A stretch of 64,000 nt of DNA from contig NZ_JAPEOK010000001.1 in the NCBI RefSeq assembly GCF_026341515.1, forward strand, positions 7,192,001 to 7,256,000, given 5' to 3'. This DNA comes from Streptomyces sp. NBC_00878. GTDB taxonomy: Bacteria; Actinomycetota; Actinomycetes; Streptomycetales; Streptomycetaceae. Shown piece by piece: positions 34,970 to 45,459 of the stretch. Positions within the stretch are counted from its first letter, which is position 1; every line of letters starts with the position of its first letter. The notes below the pieces were generated by a model. The model was not told where the DNA came from and searched no databases. It worked only from the letters and a program-made list of their open reading frames with translations. Made by a program: the position numbers and the translations under genes.

Positions 34970-35143
34970 ATGCCTGCGAGCATCCTCGGTGAGGTCGACG
35001 ACCTTCCCGAATCCGAGGTGATACGGGACCGGATCACTCGCCTCGACTGCCCTTCCTGCGGTTCGGCCCACGTTGCCCTGCTTCTCGGCGACAACGGCGG
35101 ATTTTCCTACGTGTGCACGGCCTGCGGCCACAGCTGGAGCTGA
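34970..35143 (+). CDS. Small zinc-ribbon protein (57 aa)
   Basis: Encodes MPASILGEVDDLPESEVIRD followed by CPSCG and CTACG about 24 residues apart, a four-cysteine zinc ribbon. GGGAGGG lies 7 nt before the ATG. The function is unknown. Its stop is 3 nt before the next small gene, with which it must be co-translated. Confidence 0.7.
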   Translation: MPASILGEVDDLPESEVIRDRITRLDCPSCGSAHVALLLGDNGGFSYVCTACGHSWS

Positions 35144-35146
35144 TTG

Positions 35147-35380
35147 ATGGGTGCACACAGGAGAAAGTGCGATTGGTGCGGCAGTGGTACGCCCATTGTC
35201 CGCGACATGGAGCCGGTCAACCACGACTACCAGTACTGGTGCGAGGAATGCGCTCGGGCGCTGATCATAAAAGGCGACCCGATCGAGACGTACCGTGAAC
35301 TGGAGGGTGAGCCGATCTACGGTCGGCTCCTCGACGAGCACTGCACGCTCAAGCGGTTCTATTCGTTCGCCACGGCCTGA
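35147..35380 (+). CDS. Small Cys-rich protein (77 aa)
   Basis: Starts MGAHRRKCDWCGSGTPIV and has a second pair CEEC near residue 32, so it too probably binds zinc. The C-terminal half (YRELEGEPIYGRLLDEHCTL) looks like a small interaction surface. ATG at 35147 is preceded by an overlapping TTG. No function is known. With the gene at 34970 it forms a two-gene unit. Confidence 0.7.
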   Translation: MGAHRRKCDWCGSGTPIVRDMEPVNHDYQYWCEECARALIIKGDPIETYRELEGEPIYGRLLDEHCTLKRFYSFATA

Positions 35381-35527
35381 CGTCGGCCGGGGTTTCGCCA
35401 CACGGTGACCCCGGTCACGGCAAGGACCGCGGAAGCGGCCTCTCCGTAGAGGGCCGACAACGTCAACTCGACGCTATCCGGCGCACTGTCCCTCTTGTCC
35501 GGCTTGTTCTCGCGTACCGGAAACGAT

Positions 35528-35557
35528 TTGGTGGTGCGCCGGAGGGACCGGTAATGT
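35528..35557 (+). promoter_or_regulatory. Promoter of the second tRNA-Ala gene
   Basis: TTGGTG (35528-35533), 18 nt, TAATGT (35552-35557), ending 38 nt before the tRNA. The 25 bp just before the tRNA resemble those of the first copy. Confidence 0.6.
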
Positions 35558-35595
35558 TGGCGTCGCCGCCGGGGAAGTCCGGTGGAACACCACAA

Positions 35596-35668
35596 GGGGC
35601 TATAGCTCAGTTGGTAGAGCACCTGCATGGCATGCAGGGGGTCAGGAGTTCAAATCTCCTTAGCTCCA
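35596..35668 (+). tRNA. tRNA-Ala (GGC), second copy
   Basis: The same 73-nt cloverleaf with anticodon GGC, differing from the copy at 32254 at only a few positions (position 26, the variable loop, and the T loop, AAAT for AATT). CCA is not encoded. Confidence 0.97.
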
Positions 35669-35682
35669 CAAGTTTGTGCGAG

Positions 35683-35723
35683 GGCGACCTGTGTCCGCGA
35701 GAAACGCGGACCGGGTCGCCTTT
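35683..35723 (+). terminator. Terminator after the second tRNA-Ala
   Basis: GGCGACC (35683-35689) pairs with GGTCGCC (35714-35720), with an inner GTCCGCG/CGCGGAC helix and a GAAA-type loop, followed by TTT. No gene was found in 35724-35873. Confidence 0.8.
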
Positions 35724-35873
35724 GTCGTTTCTGCGCGGCTGCGCCGCGCGTTGCGGGGGCTTCGCCACCCGCACCCCCCGGCCAGGCGCGCCGCAGTCCG
35801 AGCAAGAGACCTCGGGCGCGCCGGAGTTGGCGCAGGAGGCGGGCCACCTGTGTCCAGGGGCCCACCTTTCGTG

Positions 35874-37493
35874 TCAGCGGCCGCGGCCCAGGGCGCGGCG
35901 GCCGCCGCCCTCGCGTACGGCGGGGAGGTTCTGGCGGGGAGCCGCTCCGCGGGTGTCCTCCTCCAGGCGCAGGGCGAGTGCCGGGCAGCGCCGTACGGCG
36001 CGCAGCGCCTTCGCCTCCGCGTACCGGGGCACCTGGGCCTGGGCGACGGTCGGGAAGCCGTCGGCGCCCAGCTGGAAGACCTCCGGGAGGATGTCCGCGC
36101 ACAGGCCATGGCCACGGCACAGCGTCCAGTCGACGTAGATCTTCTGGCGGCTGGGACCCTGCTCCTGCTCCGGCTGGCCGCCGCCCGGGATGCCGGTGGG
36201 CTGCTGGCCGCCCTCGAAGAGCGGCAGAACGCCCTCTACGGGCCTTCCGCAGCCGTTGCCGAGTACATGGGCGGCCAGGTCGTCCGTGAACGCCTTGATG
36301 GTCGATTCCAGGAACATCGCGGAGCCGTCGGGGTGCGAGCACGCGCCGCGCCGCTTCACGGCGTTGGCGACCTGCTTGAGCGCCTCCAGGGCGGCCGGGC
36401 CGCCGCCGTTGAGGATGTCCTCCATGCCGCGTGCCGCGGCGGGCAGTCCGAGGTAGCAGGGACCGCACTGTCCCGCGCTCTCCTCCGCCAGCCACTGAGC
36501 CACCCGCAGCGACTCGCCCAGGGGGCAGGTCGCCGTGCTGATCGGCAGGATCGCGCCCGCGCCGAGCGCACCGCCCACCGCGTCCAGGGAGTTGCGCGAG
36601 ACGATCGCCTCGTTGACCGTCGCGGCGTCGATCCACTTGCCGTGGTACCCGCCGGTCAGCACGCCCTGCGGGACCGGCGGGGCGCCGGCCAGCTGCAGGA
36701 TGTAGCGCAGTGGTACGCCGGTGGGGGCCTCGATCACCATGGGGCGGGCGACCGCTCCGGAGACGGTGAGCATGACCGTGCCGGGCTCGTCGTACAGGCC
36801 GGTGTTGCCGTAGCGCTCGGCGCCGATGCGCGCGGCGATCGCCAGCTGGGCGAACGTCTCGGCGTTCGACAGCAGGGTGGGCGCGCCGCCGACACCGTTC
36901 TGCGAGGCGCTGGTCTTACGGCCGGGCGGGATCGCGGGACCGCCGTCGATGGAGCGGACCAGCGAGGCCGCAGCTCCGGTCACCATGCGCACCGGATTGC
37001 GCTGCACGCGCGCGCGGATGGTCGCTCCGCGCCGGTTGCTCAGCCCGCGCTCGGAGAGTGCCGCCTCCATCGACCGCTGTGTGGACTCGCGGGTCACGCC
37101 GACGACCAGGGTGCGTGCGCCCAGCGCCTCGGCGACCAGCAGGGCGCCGTCCAGGATCAGGTGCGGGGCACGGTTGATCATCACCGTGTCCTTGCGGCAG
37201 GCGGGCTCGTCCTCGCTGCCGTTGACGACGACCACGGGCCGTACACCGCGCTTGATCGCCGCCTCGGCGACCGATCGCAGCTTCTTGTGGAACGGGAAGC
37301 CCGCGCCGCCGCGGCCCTTCAGAGAGATCCGCTCGGACAGCTGCGCGAGCTGCTCGCCGCCCATGGGCTCGAGCGGCCCGTGCACCTTCAGGTGCATGGG
37401 CAGGTCGAGTCTCTCGACGAGATCGAATCCGGAGGTGAGCTGGGGCAGCCCCACCACTCGGACTTCGGGGACGTCGGGAAGGGCCTCGTTCAC
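35874..37493 (-). CDS. NuoF-like NADH/FMN oxidoreductase fused to a ferredoxin
   Basis: A 539-residue soluble protein. Residues 1-400 resemble complex I subunit NuoF: GRGGAGFPFHKKL (FMN loop), NGSEDEPACRKDTVM (NADH site) and a cysteine cluster QCGPC ... GACSHPDG for an iron-sulfur centre. Residues 440-515 form a small ferredoxin (CRGHGLC ... RRCPALAL) of the 3Fe-4S type, with the cysteine pattern of P450-linked ferredoxins. It likely passes electrons from NADH to the membrane partner, whose stop overlaps its GTG start by 1 nt. It is not part of a complex I operon here. Confidence 0.83.
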   Translation of the reverse strand: MNEALPDVPEVRVVGLPQLTSGFDLVERLDLPMHLKVHGPLEPMGGEQLAQLSERISLKGRGGAGFPFHKKLRSVAEAAIKRGVRPVVVVNGSEDEPACRKDTVMINRAPHLILDGALLVAEALGARTLVVGVTRESTQRSMEAALSERGLSNRRGATIRARVQRNPVRMVTGAAASLVRSIDGGPAIPPGRKTSASQNGVGGAPTLLSNAETFAQLAIAARIGAERYGNTGLYDEPGTVMLTVSGAVARPMVIEAPTGVPLRYILQLAGAPPVPQGVLTGGYHGKWIDAATVNEAIVSRNSLDAVGGALGAGAILPISTATCPLGESLRVAQWLAEESAGQCGPCYLGLPAAARGMEDILNGGGPAALEALKQVANAVKRRGACSHPDGSAMFLESTIKAFTDDLAAHVLGNGCGRPVEGVLPLFEGGQQPTGIPGGGQPEQEQGPSRQKIYVDWTLCRGHGLCADILPEVFQLGADGFPTVAQAQVPRYAEAKALRAVRRCPALALRLEEDTRGAAPRQNLPAVREGGGRRALGRGR

Positions 37494-38812
37494 TAAAAGC
37501 CTCCGGAAGGCGCGTTCCAGGGTTCGCCGTTGCTGGGTGCCTCGTAGGAACCGGGCAGCGTTTCAGTGGCGGGACCGCTGTTGTACGTGTCATTCGGGTT
37601 GTACGTACCGAGGGGGTCGTTCGTCTCACCGGTGTCGTACACATCACTTGTGCCGTACATGGGAACGGCACCGGTGTCGTACGCACCGTTCGCGTTGTAC
37701 GTGGGGATGGTCCCGGTGTCGTACGTCGGTGCCCCGGCGGCGCGCGGCGGGGCCTCGTAGAGCGGCGGGGACGGGGTCGGCCAGCGGGCTCCGGTGTTGC
37801 CGTCGACGCGCGGCATCGCCTCCGTGGGCTGCGCGTCCATCGGACCTTGCATGCGCTGGGTCGGGTCGGCCGTCATCGGGTCCTGCGCGCGCGGGGTGTT
37901 GACCGCCCGGTAGGCGGCCGCGAAACCGCCGGTGTCCGTGAGGGATCCGGTGTCCGTGAAGGACGCCGTGTCCTGGAGGGCGGGGCGCTGGGAATCGAAC
38001 GGCGCGGACGGGGACGACGTCCGCTGCGAGGGAAGCGGCATGTCCGGGAAGCCGGGCCGACCGCCGCCGCCGGGCAGCGAGGTGTCCGTGGCACGCCGTG
38101 CCGCGGGCTCCTCGCGGAGAGGCCGGTTTCCGCTGTCGAGCAGGGACAGGACGCGCCTGGCGACCTTCCGCTTGAACGACAGGGGGGCCGACCGCAGGAG
38201 CAGCGCGCCCATGACCGCGACCAGGGCCAGGCTGTACAGGATCACGAAGATCGGCTTCGCCTCGCGCCCCGCGAAGAGGCCGTGGACCAGGGCCGCGCAC
38301 CAGGCCGGGTAGGCCAGCATGTGCACCGCGCGCCAGCGGGCGGCCACCTCGGCGGGGGACGCGAACGCACTGCGCAGCGCGCCCGTGAGGGCCGTGAAGA
38401 CCATCAGCAGGCCGGCCAGGGAGCCGAAGCCGACGAGCCCGTTGGAGCCCGTGACACCGAGACCGAAGGGGATCAGGACCCCGATCAGCGTCGTGTGGTC
38501 GAGCGCGAGCTTGACCGTGACGTGCAGCATCAGGAAACCGACCGAGCTCACCGCTGTCGACCTGTGCACGGCCTGGGCGATCAGCCGCTGACGGGTGTTG
38601 AGGAAGACCCGGTCGGTGGCCACGAGTCCCCAGAGCACCGAGAGGGTGAGGGCGACGAGCGACAGCACGCCCGCGCCGAAGTTCAGGAAGTCGCGGAATC
38701 CGTCACCTCCTACCAGGACGACCACGGGTATGAGCAGCAAAACGGCAGCCGTGACTCCGCCCCGGACCGAGCGGCCCTGGGGGAGCGTGCTGTTGTTGCG
38801 GCGAGAGTTCAT
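37493..38812 (-). CDS. Ferric-reductase-like/cytochrome b-type membrane protein
   Basis: A 439-residue protein. Residues 15-230 have about six membrane helices with histidines in AVHRSTAVS, LMLHVTVK, RAVHMLAYP and ALVHGLF that could hold two hemes, as in ferric reductase-like transmembrane domains. The cytoplasmic C-terminal half is disordered, with repeated YDTG and TDTG motifs. It is encoded first and coupled to the NuoF-ferredoxin gene, suggesting a two-component NADH-driven membrane electron-transfer system. ATG at 38812 (MNSRRN) is preferred; an upstream GTG-type extension to 38872 is open. Confidence 0.8.
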   Translation of the reverse strand: MNSRRNNSTLPQGRSVRGGVTAAVLLLIPVVVLVGGDGFRDFLNFGAGVLSLVALTLSVLWGLVATDRVFLNTRQRLIAQAVHRSTAVSSVGFLMLHVTVKLALDHTTLIGVLIPFGLGVTGSNGLVGFGSLAGLLMVFTALTGALRSAFASPAEVAARWRAVHMLAYPAWCAALVHGLFAGREAKPIFVILYSLALVAVMGALLLRSAPLSFKRKVARRVLSLLDSGNRPLREEPAARRATDTSLPGGGGRPGFPDMPLPSQRTSSPSAPFDSQRPALQDTASFTDTGSLTDTGGFAAAYRAVNTPRAQDPMTADPTQRMQGPMDAQPTEAMPRVDGNTGARWPTPSPPLYEAPPRAAGAPTYDTGTIPTYNANGAYDTGAVPMYGTSDVYDTGETNDPLGTYNPNDTYNSGPATETLPGSYEAPSNGEPWNAPSGGF

Positions 38813-39061
38813 GGGGGCAACTCCGAACAGTTCGGGAAAGCGGTCCCGCTGCCGCACTCTAGGTCGAGCCATACCGATGGGTACGAGGTTTGAGTTATTG
38901 CGCTGTTATCAAAGGGCGGTGAGGGAGTTGTGATGTCCCTTAGGAGCCCTTACGCGAAGTAACTTTTGACTTTCGTTCAGCCTCTGTCGACCTGGTGCGG
39001 GCGTGACACGCAGTGCCGCAGCGTAGCCGAAAGCGCGTCGCGGTCCGTGCGGCCGCTGCGG

Positions 39062-39067
39062 TACCCT
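39062..39067 (+). promoter_or_regulatory. -10 box of the leuS leader transcript
   Basis: TACCCT ends 6 nt before the ATG of the leader peptide, so the leader peptide itself would be translated from a leaderless RNA. The -35 region is weak. Confidence 0.55.
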
Positions 39068-39073
39068 GACGCC

Positions 39074-39112
39074 ATGCGTGCCGTACGCCTTCTGCTTAGC
39101 GAGCCGCGCTGA
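39074..39112 (+). CDS. leuS leader peptide ([12 protein letters not shown])
   Basis: A 12-codon frame with three consecutive leucine codons CTT-CTG-CTT (39089-39097), two of them rare in this GC-rich genome. It ends 44 nt before a terminator hairpin and 117 nt before leuS. This is the classical layout of a ribosome-mediated attenuator that senses charged tRNA-Leu. Confidence 0.6.
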   Translation: MRAVRLLLSEPR

Positions 39113-39181
39113 TCAATCCCGGTCGTCGGACAACCGCGACCGGCATCGGCGCGGCGCCCCCTCCTGTGCGAGGGGCTTTTT
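39103..39181 (+). promoter_or_regulatory. leuS attenuator with intrinsic terminator
   Basis: The terminator is CCCCTC (39158-39163) with GAGGGG (39170-39175) followed by TTTTT (39177-39181), unusual in Streptomyces where U tracts are rare. Upstream, GCCGCGC (39103-39109, at the leader-peptide stop) pairs with GCGCGGC (39149-39155), enclosing CCGGTCG/CGACCGG (39119-39143). A ribosome stalled on the Leu codons would cover the first of these; I could not settle the competing antiterminator by eye. The rest of 38813-39061 shows no gene. Confidence 0.6.
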
Positions 39182-39228
39182 CATTTCCCGGGCCGCTGGC
39201 AGAGACGATCGATGGAGCTTTGAGGATC

Positions 39229-42105
<2,877 letters not shown>

Positions 42106-42160
42106 GCGGCGGCCTGAGCGGGGCGGGGGGCAGTTTCCCTAGTCGGGGTAGTCCCCTACG

Positions 42161-42201
42161 GGCAGGTTGGGGGTTCCGCTGGAACCCTCGGCCTGCCTTT
42201 T
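42161..42201 (+). terminator. Terminator after leuS
   Basis: GGCAGG (42161-42166) pairs with CCTGCC (42192-42197), with inner GGGTTCC/GGAACCC, followed by TTTT. Confidence 0.8.
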
Positions 42202-42265
42202 CCGTTTACCGTGGAAGAGCCGGCAGGCGCCGGCCGGTACTGGACCAGCACGCGAGAGGATCGTC

Positions 42266-43099
42266 ATGGAAGCCGTGGGCGTAATCGTGGCGCTGATCTT
42301 CTTGCTGTTCGTGGCGCTGGGCGCGTATGCCACGGTGAGAGTGGTCGGCGCGGCCAAGCGCGGCGTGGACCGCACCGTGGCACAGGCCCGCCGCACGGTG
42401 GAGGACTCCACCCTCAGGGCGAAGACCCTCGCCCAGCCGGGACCCCAGGGTGAGATCGCCCAACTACGCCTCTCCTTGCGCACATCGATGCGCGCCACTC
42501 AGGACGCGCTGCACGCGGGCGTGACGGAGGACGAGTCGCTGAAGGAGTCCCTGGCACTCTTCGAGCGGCTCAGCGCTCATGGCCACGAGCTGGACGGCGA
42601 GCTGAAGCGACTGGAGCGGGAGCCGGACAGGGCCCGCCTCGCCGAGCGGCTTCCCTCGCTGCGGGAGCGTACGGAGCAGATAACGCAGTCGGCGGACGCC
42701 CTGCGCTGGGCGGCGCGCGACCGTGCCCAGCGCTTCGTGAACGACGACCTGGACTCGCTGAGCACGCAGATCGGCATGGAGGCGGGCGCACTGCGGCACT
42801 GGACGACGGAGCCGTCTCCCACGGGGACATCCGAGCCGTCTTCCGCGGGGACGCCCAGTCCGTCCGCAGGGATGCCCGAGCCGTCTGCCACGCCGACCCC
42901 GGATCCGGCTTCGGCACGGACGCCGCCCCCGGCCCCGTGGCCGGAAGCGCCGGCCGTCGCCGCCGCCGACCAGCAGACCTGGCCGGAGACCCCCGAGTCG
43001 CGTACGGCCGAGGAACCCACCCGGGCCGCGATCGAACCGCCCGTTCAGCGTGCCGCGTACCCTTGGGAGAAGAAGCCCCGCCCTGAGAGCACGACTTGA
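42266..43099 (+). CDS. Membrane-anchored coiled-coil protein, function unknown
   Basis: A 277-residue protein: an N-terminal membrane helix (residues 3-27, VGVIVALIFLLFVALGAYA), a charged alpha-helical region (30-175) likely forming coiled coils, and a disordered Pro/Thr/Ser tail with repeated (P)EPS(P/S/A) motifs. GAGAGGA precedes the ATG by 5 nt. The layout resembles a secretion- or septum-associated anchor, but no family is recognised. Confidence 0.75.
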   Translation: MEAVGVIVALIFLLFVALGAYATVRVVGAAKRGVDRTVAQARRTVEDSTLRAKTLAQPGPQGEIAQLRLSLRTSMRATQDALHAGVTEDESLKESLALFERLSAHGHELDGELKRLEREPDRARLAERLPSLRERTEQITQSADALRWAARDRAQRFVNDDLDSLSTQIGMEAGALRHWTTEPSPTGTSEPSSAGTPSPSAGMPEPSATPTPDPASARTPPPAPWPEAPAVAAADQQTWPETPESRTAEEPTRAAIEPPVQRAAYPWEKKPRPESTT

Positions 43100-43158
43100 T
43101 TCGGTCGGCCCGGCCGCAGGTGAGAGGGGCCGGGCTGCCGTCCACGGCCCCCGACAGG

Positions 43159-43164
43159 TAACCT
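43159..43164 (+). promoter_or_regulatory. -10 box of leaderless degV promoter
   Basis: TAACCT ends 7 nt before the ATG at 43172; no ribosome-binding site lies between. Confidence 0.55.
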
Positions 43165-43171
43165 CCAGTTC

Positions 43172-44017
43172 ATGTCCCGCCATGTCGCGATCGTCACCGA
43201 TTCAACGGCCTACCTGCCGCCGCTGACGATGGAGCGCCACGGCATCACCGCGGTGCCCCTGACCGTGGTCCTCGGCGATCAGGCACTCGAAGAGGGCACC
43301 GAGATCTCCGCCCGTTCACTGGCCCTGGCACTGCAGAAGCGACGGTCCGTCACCACCTCCCGGCCCAGCCCCGAGCTCTTCGCCGAGACCTACCGCAGGA
43401 TCGCCGAGTCGGGCGTCACGGGCATCGTCTCGCTGCATCTGTCCGCCGAGTTCTCGGGCACGTACGACGCGGCGGTCCTCGCCGCGCGCGAGGCGCCGGT
43501 ACCGGTGCGGGTGGTGGACACCGGGATGGTCGCCATGGCCCTCGGCTTCTGCGCGCTGGCCGCGGCAGAGTCCGCGGAGGCGGGCGGCACGGTCGACGAG
43601 GCGGTCACCGCGGCGGAGAAACGGGCCGCGGGTACGTACGCCTACTTCTACGTGGACACCCTCGACTATCTGCGCCGGGGCGGCCGGATCGGGGCGGCGC
43701 AGGCGCTGCTCGGCTCGGCGCTGGCCGTGAAACCGCTGCTGCAACTGGACGGCGGCCGCATCGAGCTCCTGGAGAAGGTACGGACCGCCGGTAAGGCGAT
43801 CGCCCGCCTGGAGGAGATCGTGGCCGACCGGGCGGGGAGCGCGCAGGTCGACATCGCGGTCCACCATCTTGCCGCGCCCGAGCGGGCGTCGGCGCTCGCG
43901 GAGCGGTTGCGGACTCGGGTGCCGGGGCTGGCCGACCTGCATGTGAGCGAGGTCGGAGCGGTGATCGGGGCACACACCGGGCCCGGGTTGCTCGGAGCGG
44001 TCGTTTCTCCTCGGTGA
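43172..44017 (+). CDS. DegV family fatty-acid-binding protein
   Basis: A 281-residue DegV protein, starting VAIVTDSTAYLPP (the family opening) and containing TSRPSPELF, GIVSLHLSAEFSGTYDAA and DTLDYLRRGGRIG. DegV/FakB proteins bind fatty acids and, where a FakA kinase exists, present them for phosphorylation; no FakA gene lies in this window. It is followed after 80 bp by comEA. Confidence 0.93.
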   Translation: MSRHVAIVTDSTAYLPPLTMERHGITAVPLTVVLGDQALEEGTEISARSLALALQKRRSVTTSRPSPELFAETYRRIAESGVTGIVSLHLSAEFSGTYDAAVLAAREAPVPVRVVDTGMVAMALGFCALAAAESAEAGGTVDEAVTAAEKRAAGTYAYFYVDTLDYLRRGGRIGAAQALLGSALAVKPLLQLDGGRIELLEKVRTAGKAIARLEEIVADRAGSAQVDIAVHHLAAPERASALAERLRTRVPGLADLHVSEVGAVIGAHTGPGLLGAVVSPR

Positions 44018-44046
44018 GGACTGGCTGACTCGTCTGGGTGACGGAG

Positions 44047-44055
44047 TTATCCACA
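44047..44055 (+). promoter_or_regulatory. Single DnaA-box-like 9-mer upstream of comEA
   Basis: TTATCCACA is an exact consensus DnaA box, 43 nt before the comEA start. Only one is present, so this is not an origin. Such an AT-rich 9-mer is not expected often by chance in DNA this GC-rich. Confidence 0.4.
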
Positions 44056-44097
44056 ACTGGGCGGTAATCCCCGGGAATTGAGCAAGATCATCGCGGT

Positions 44098-45459
44098 GTG
44101 GCGGTCGTGAGTGATTCTCGTCGCATGTCACTTCGATCACCTTCACGGACAGCGACAGCAACCAGTGGGCCGGGCCGGGGCCCGGTCTCCGACAGTCGTA
44201 CGCGAGGCCACCGCCGCCATCACGGCCACCACAACCGTCACCGCTATCGCGGCAGGTCCCGGCGCCGAGAAGCCTCGGCGGAGGCATTGCGCCTGCGCGC
44301 GGAGACACTCTTCGCCGAACGGACGAGGGTGCGCGGAGAGTTGAGGCATGGACCGCCGGTGGTGCTGGACGAGCCGGGGTGGGGGCGTCGTCGTGCCCGG
44401 ACTGGTGTGGCAGCTGGGGCGGAAGCCAGGACGGATACCGGGGCGGAGGGCTGGGCTGAGACCGGGGCGGAAGCCAGGACGGATACCGGGGCGGAGGGCT
44501 GGGCTGAGACCGGGGCGGAAAGCTGGGCCGAGGGTGACGCCGGTGCTGAGGTCGAGGCAGAGATCGGCGTGGCTGGGGCCGGAGTTGGGGCCGGAGTTGG
44601 GGCCGGAGTTGGGGTCGGGGGTGGAGCCGGATTTGGAGCCGGGGCCGGGGCCGGAGGTGAGGTCGGGGCCGGAGGCCAAGCCGGAGTCGGAGCTGGAACT
44701 GGAGCTGGGGCCGATGCGGCGTGGCGGGAGCGGACCGGGCTTGCTGTCCGGGAGCGGATGCCCTTGTGGTTGCAGTCCAGGTGCGGGCTGGAGCGGAGGA
44801 GCGTGGTCGCGCTCACTGTGGTTCTCGTTGTCGCGGCGGTCTTCGCCGCCCAGCATTTCTGGTCGGGTCGTACCCAGCCGGTGCGGGCACCCGAAGTGGT
44901 GCGGGCCGCGAGTCCGTACGGGGCAGAGGGCGAGGGCGGGCAGGAGGCGGCGCCCGGATCATCCGCCGCCGCACGGGACCCCGTGGGCGCGGCCGGAGCC
45001 GCCATCGTGGTGGACGTCAGCGGCAAGGTGCGCGAGCCCGGTATCCATCGGTTGCCGGCCGGTTCCCGGGTCGCCGACGCCCTTCAGGCGGCCGGCGGGG
45101 TGCGGCCCGGCACCGACACCGAGGGACTCAACCGGGCGCGGCTCCTCGTGGACGGTGAGCAGGTGGTGGTCGGAGCCCCTCCGGCTTCCCCCGCCGGGCC
45201 AGGCGGGGCGGGAGGTCCGGGAGGTCCGGGTGCTGTGGGCTCCGGCGGAGCCGCCGCGGGCGCGGCTGCTCCGGTCGGCCTCAACACGGCCACCTTGGAA
45301 CAACTGGACACATTGCCCGGTGTCGGTCCCGTGCTCGCCCAGCACATCATCGACTACCGCACCCAGCACGGCGGTTTCCGCTCGGTCGACGAACTCCGTG
45401 AGGTGAACGGCATCGGCGACCGCCGTTTCGCCGATCTGCAGAATCTCGTACGGCCATGA
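44098..45459 (+). CDS. comEA: ComEA-like helix-hairpin-helix DNA-binding protein
   Basis: A 453-residue protein with an unusually long N-terminus. Residues 1-65 are Arg/His-rich; 100-210 are expanded low-complexity repeats (TGAEGWAE, then Gly/Ala/Val); one membrane helix lies near 238-255. The outer part has an SLBB fold (VVDVSGKVREPGIHRLPAGS, about 300-355) and a C-terminal helix-hairpin-helix pair (LNTATLEQLDTLPGVGPVLA and DELREVNGIGDRRFADL). ComEA captures incoming DNA for ComEC, which is encoded next with a 4-nt overlap. GTG at 44098 is used; GTG at 44107 and ATG at 44125 are alternatives. Confidence 0.88.
   Translation: MAVVSDSRRMSLRSPSRTATATSGPGRGPVSDSRTRGHRRHHGHHNRHRYRGRSRRREASAEALRLRAETLFAERTRVRGELRHGPPVVLDEPGWGRRRARTGVAAGAEARTDTGAEGWAETGAEARTDTGAEGWAETGAESWAEGDAGAEVEAEIGVAGAGVGAGVGAGVGVGGGAGFGAGAGAGGEVGAGGQAGVGAGTGAGADAAWRERTGLAVRERMPLWLQSRCGLERRSVVALTVVLVVAAVFAAQHFWSGRTQPVRAPEVVRAASPYGAEGEGGQEAAPGSSAAARDPVGAAGAAIVVDVSGKVREPGIHRLPAGSRVADALQAAGGVRPGTDTEGLNRARLLVDGEQVVVGAPPASPAGPGGAGGPGGPGAVGSGGAAAGAAAPVGLNTATLEQLDTLPGVGPVLAQHIIDYRTQHGGFRSVDELREVNGIGDRRFADLQNLVRP
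44416..44610 (+). repeat. In-frame tandem repeats in comEA
   Basis: Two exact 48-bp copies (44416-44463, 44464-44511) encode a GAEARTDTGAEGWAET unit, and three exact 12-bp copies of GGGGCCGGAGTT follow at 44575-44610. The exact identity indicates recent expansion. Confidence 0.85.

Noticed and set aside
32254..35668. Integrative element or prophage between the tRNA-Ala genes
   Set aside because: No integrase, excisionase or phage gene is present and the duplicated unit is a whole tRNA gene rather than an att fragment. Reported instead as a possible duplication-bounded block.
44047..44055. Replication origin
   Set aside because: A single DnaA box with no cluster, no AT-rich unwinding region and no dnaA or dnaN nearby.
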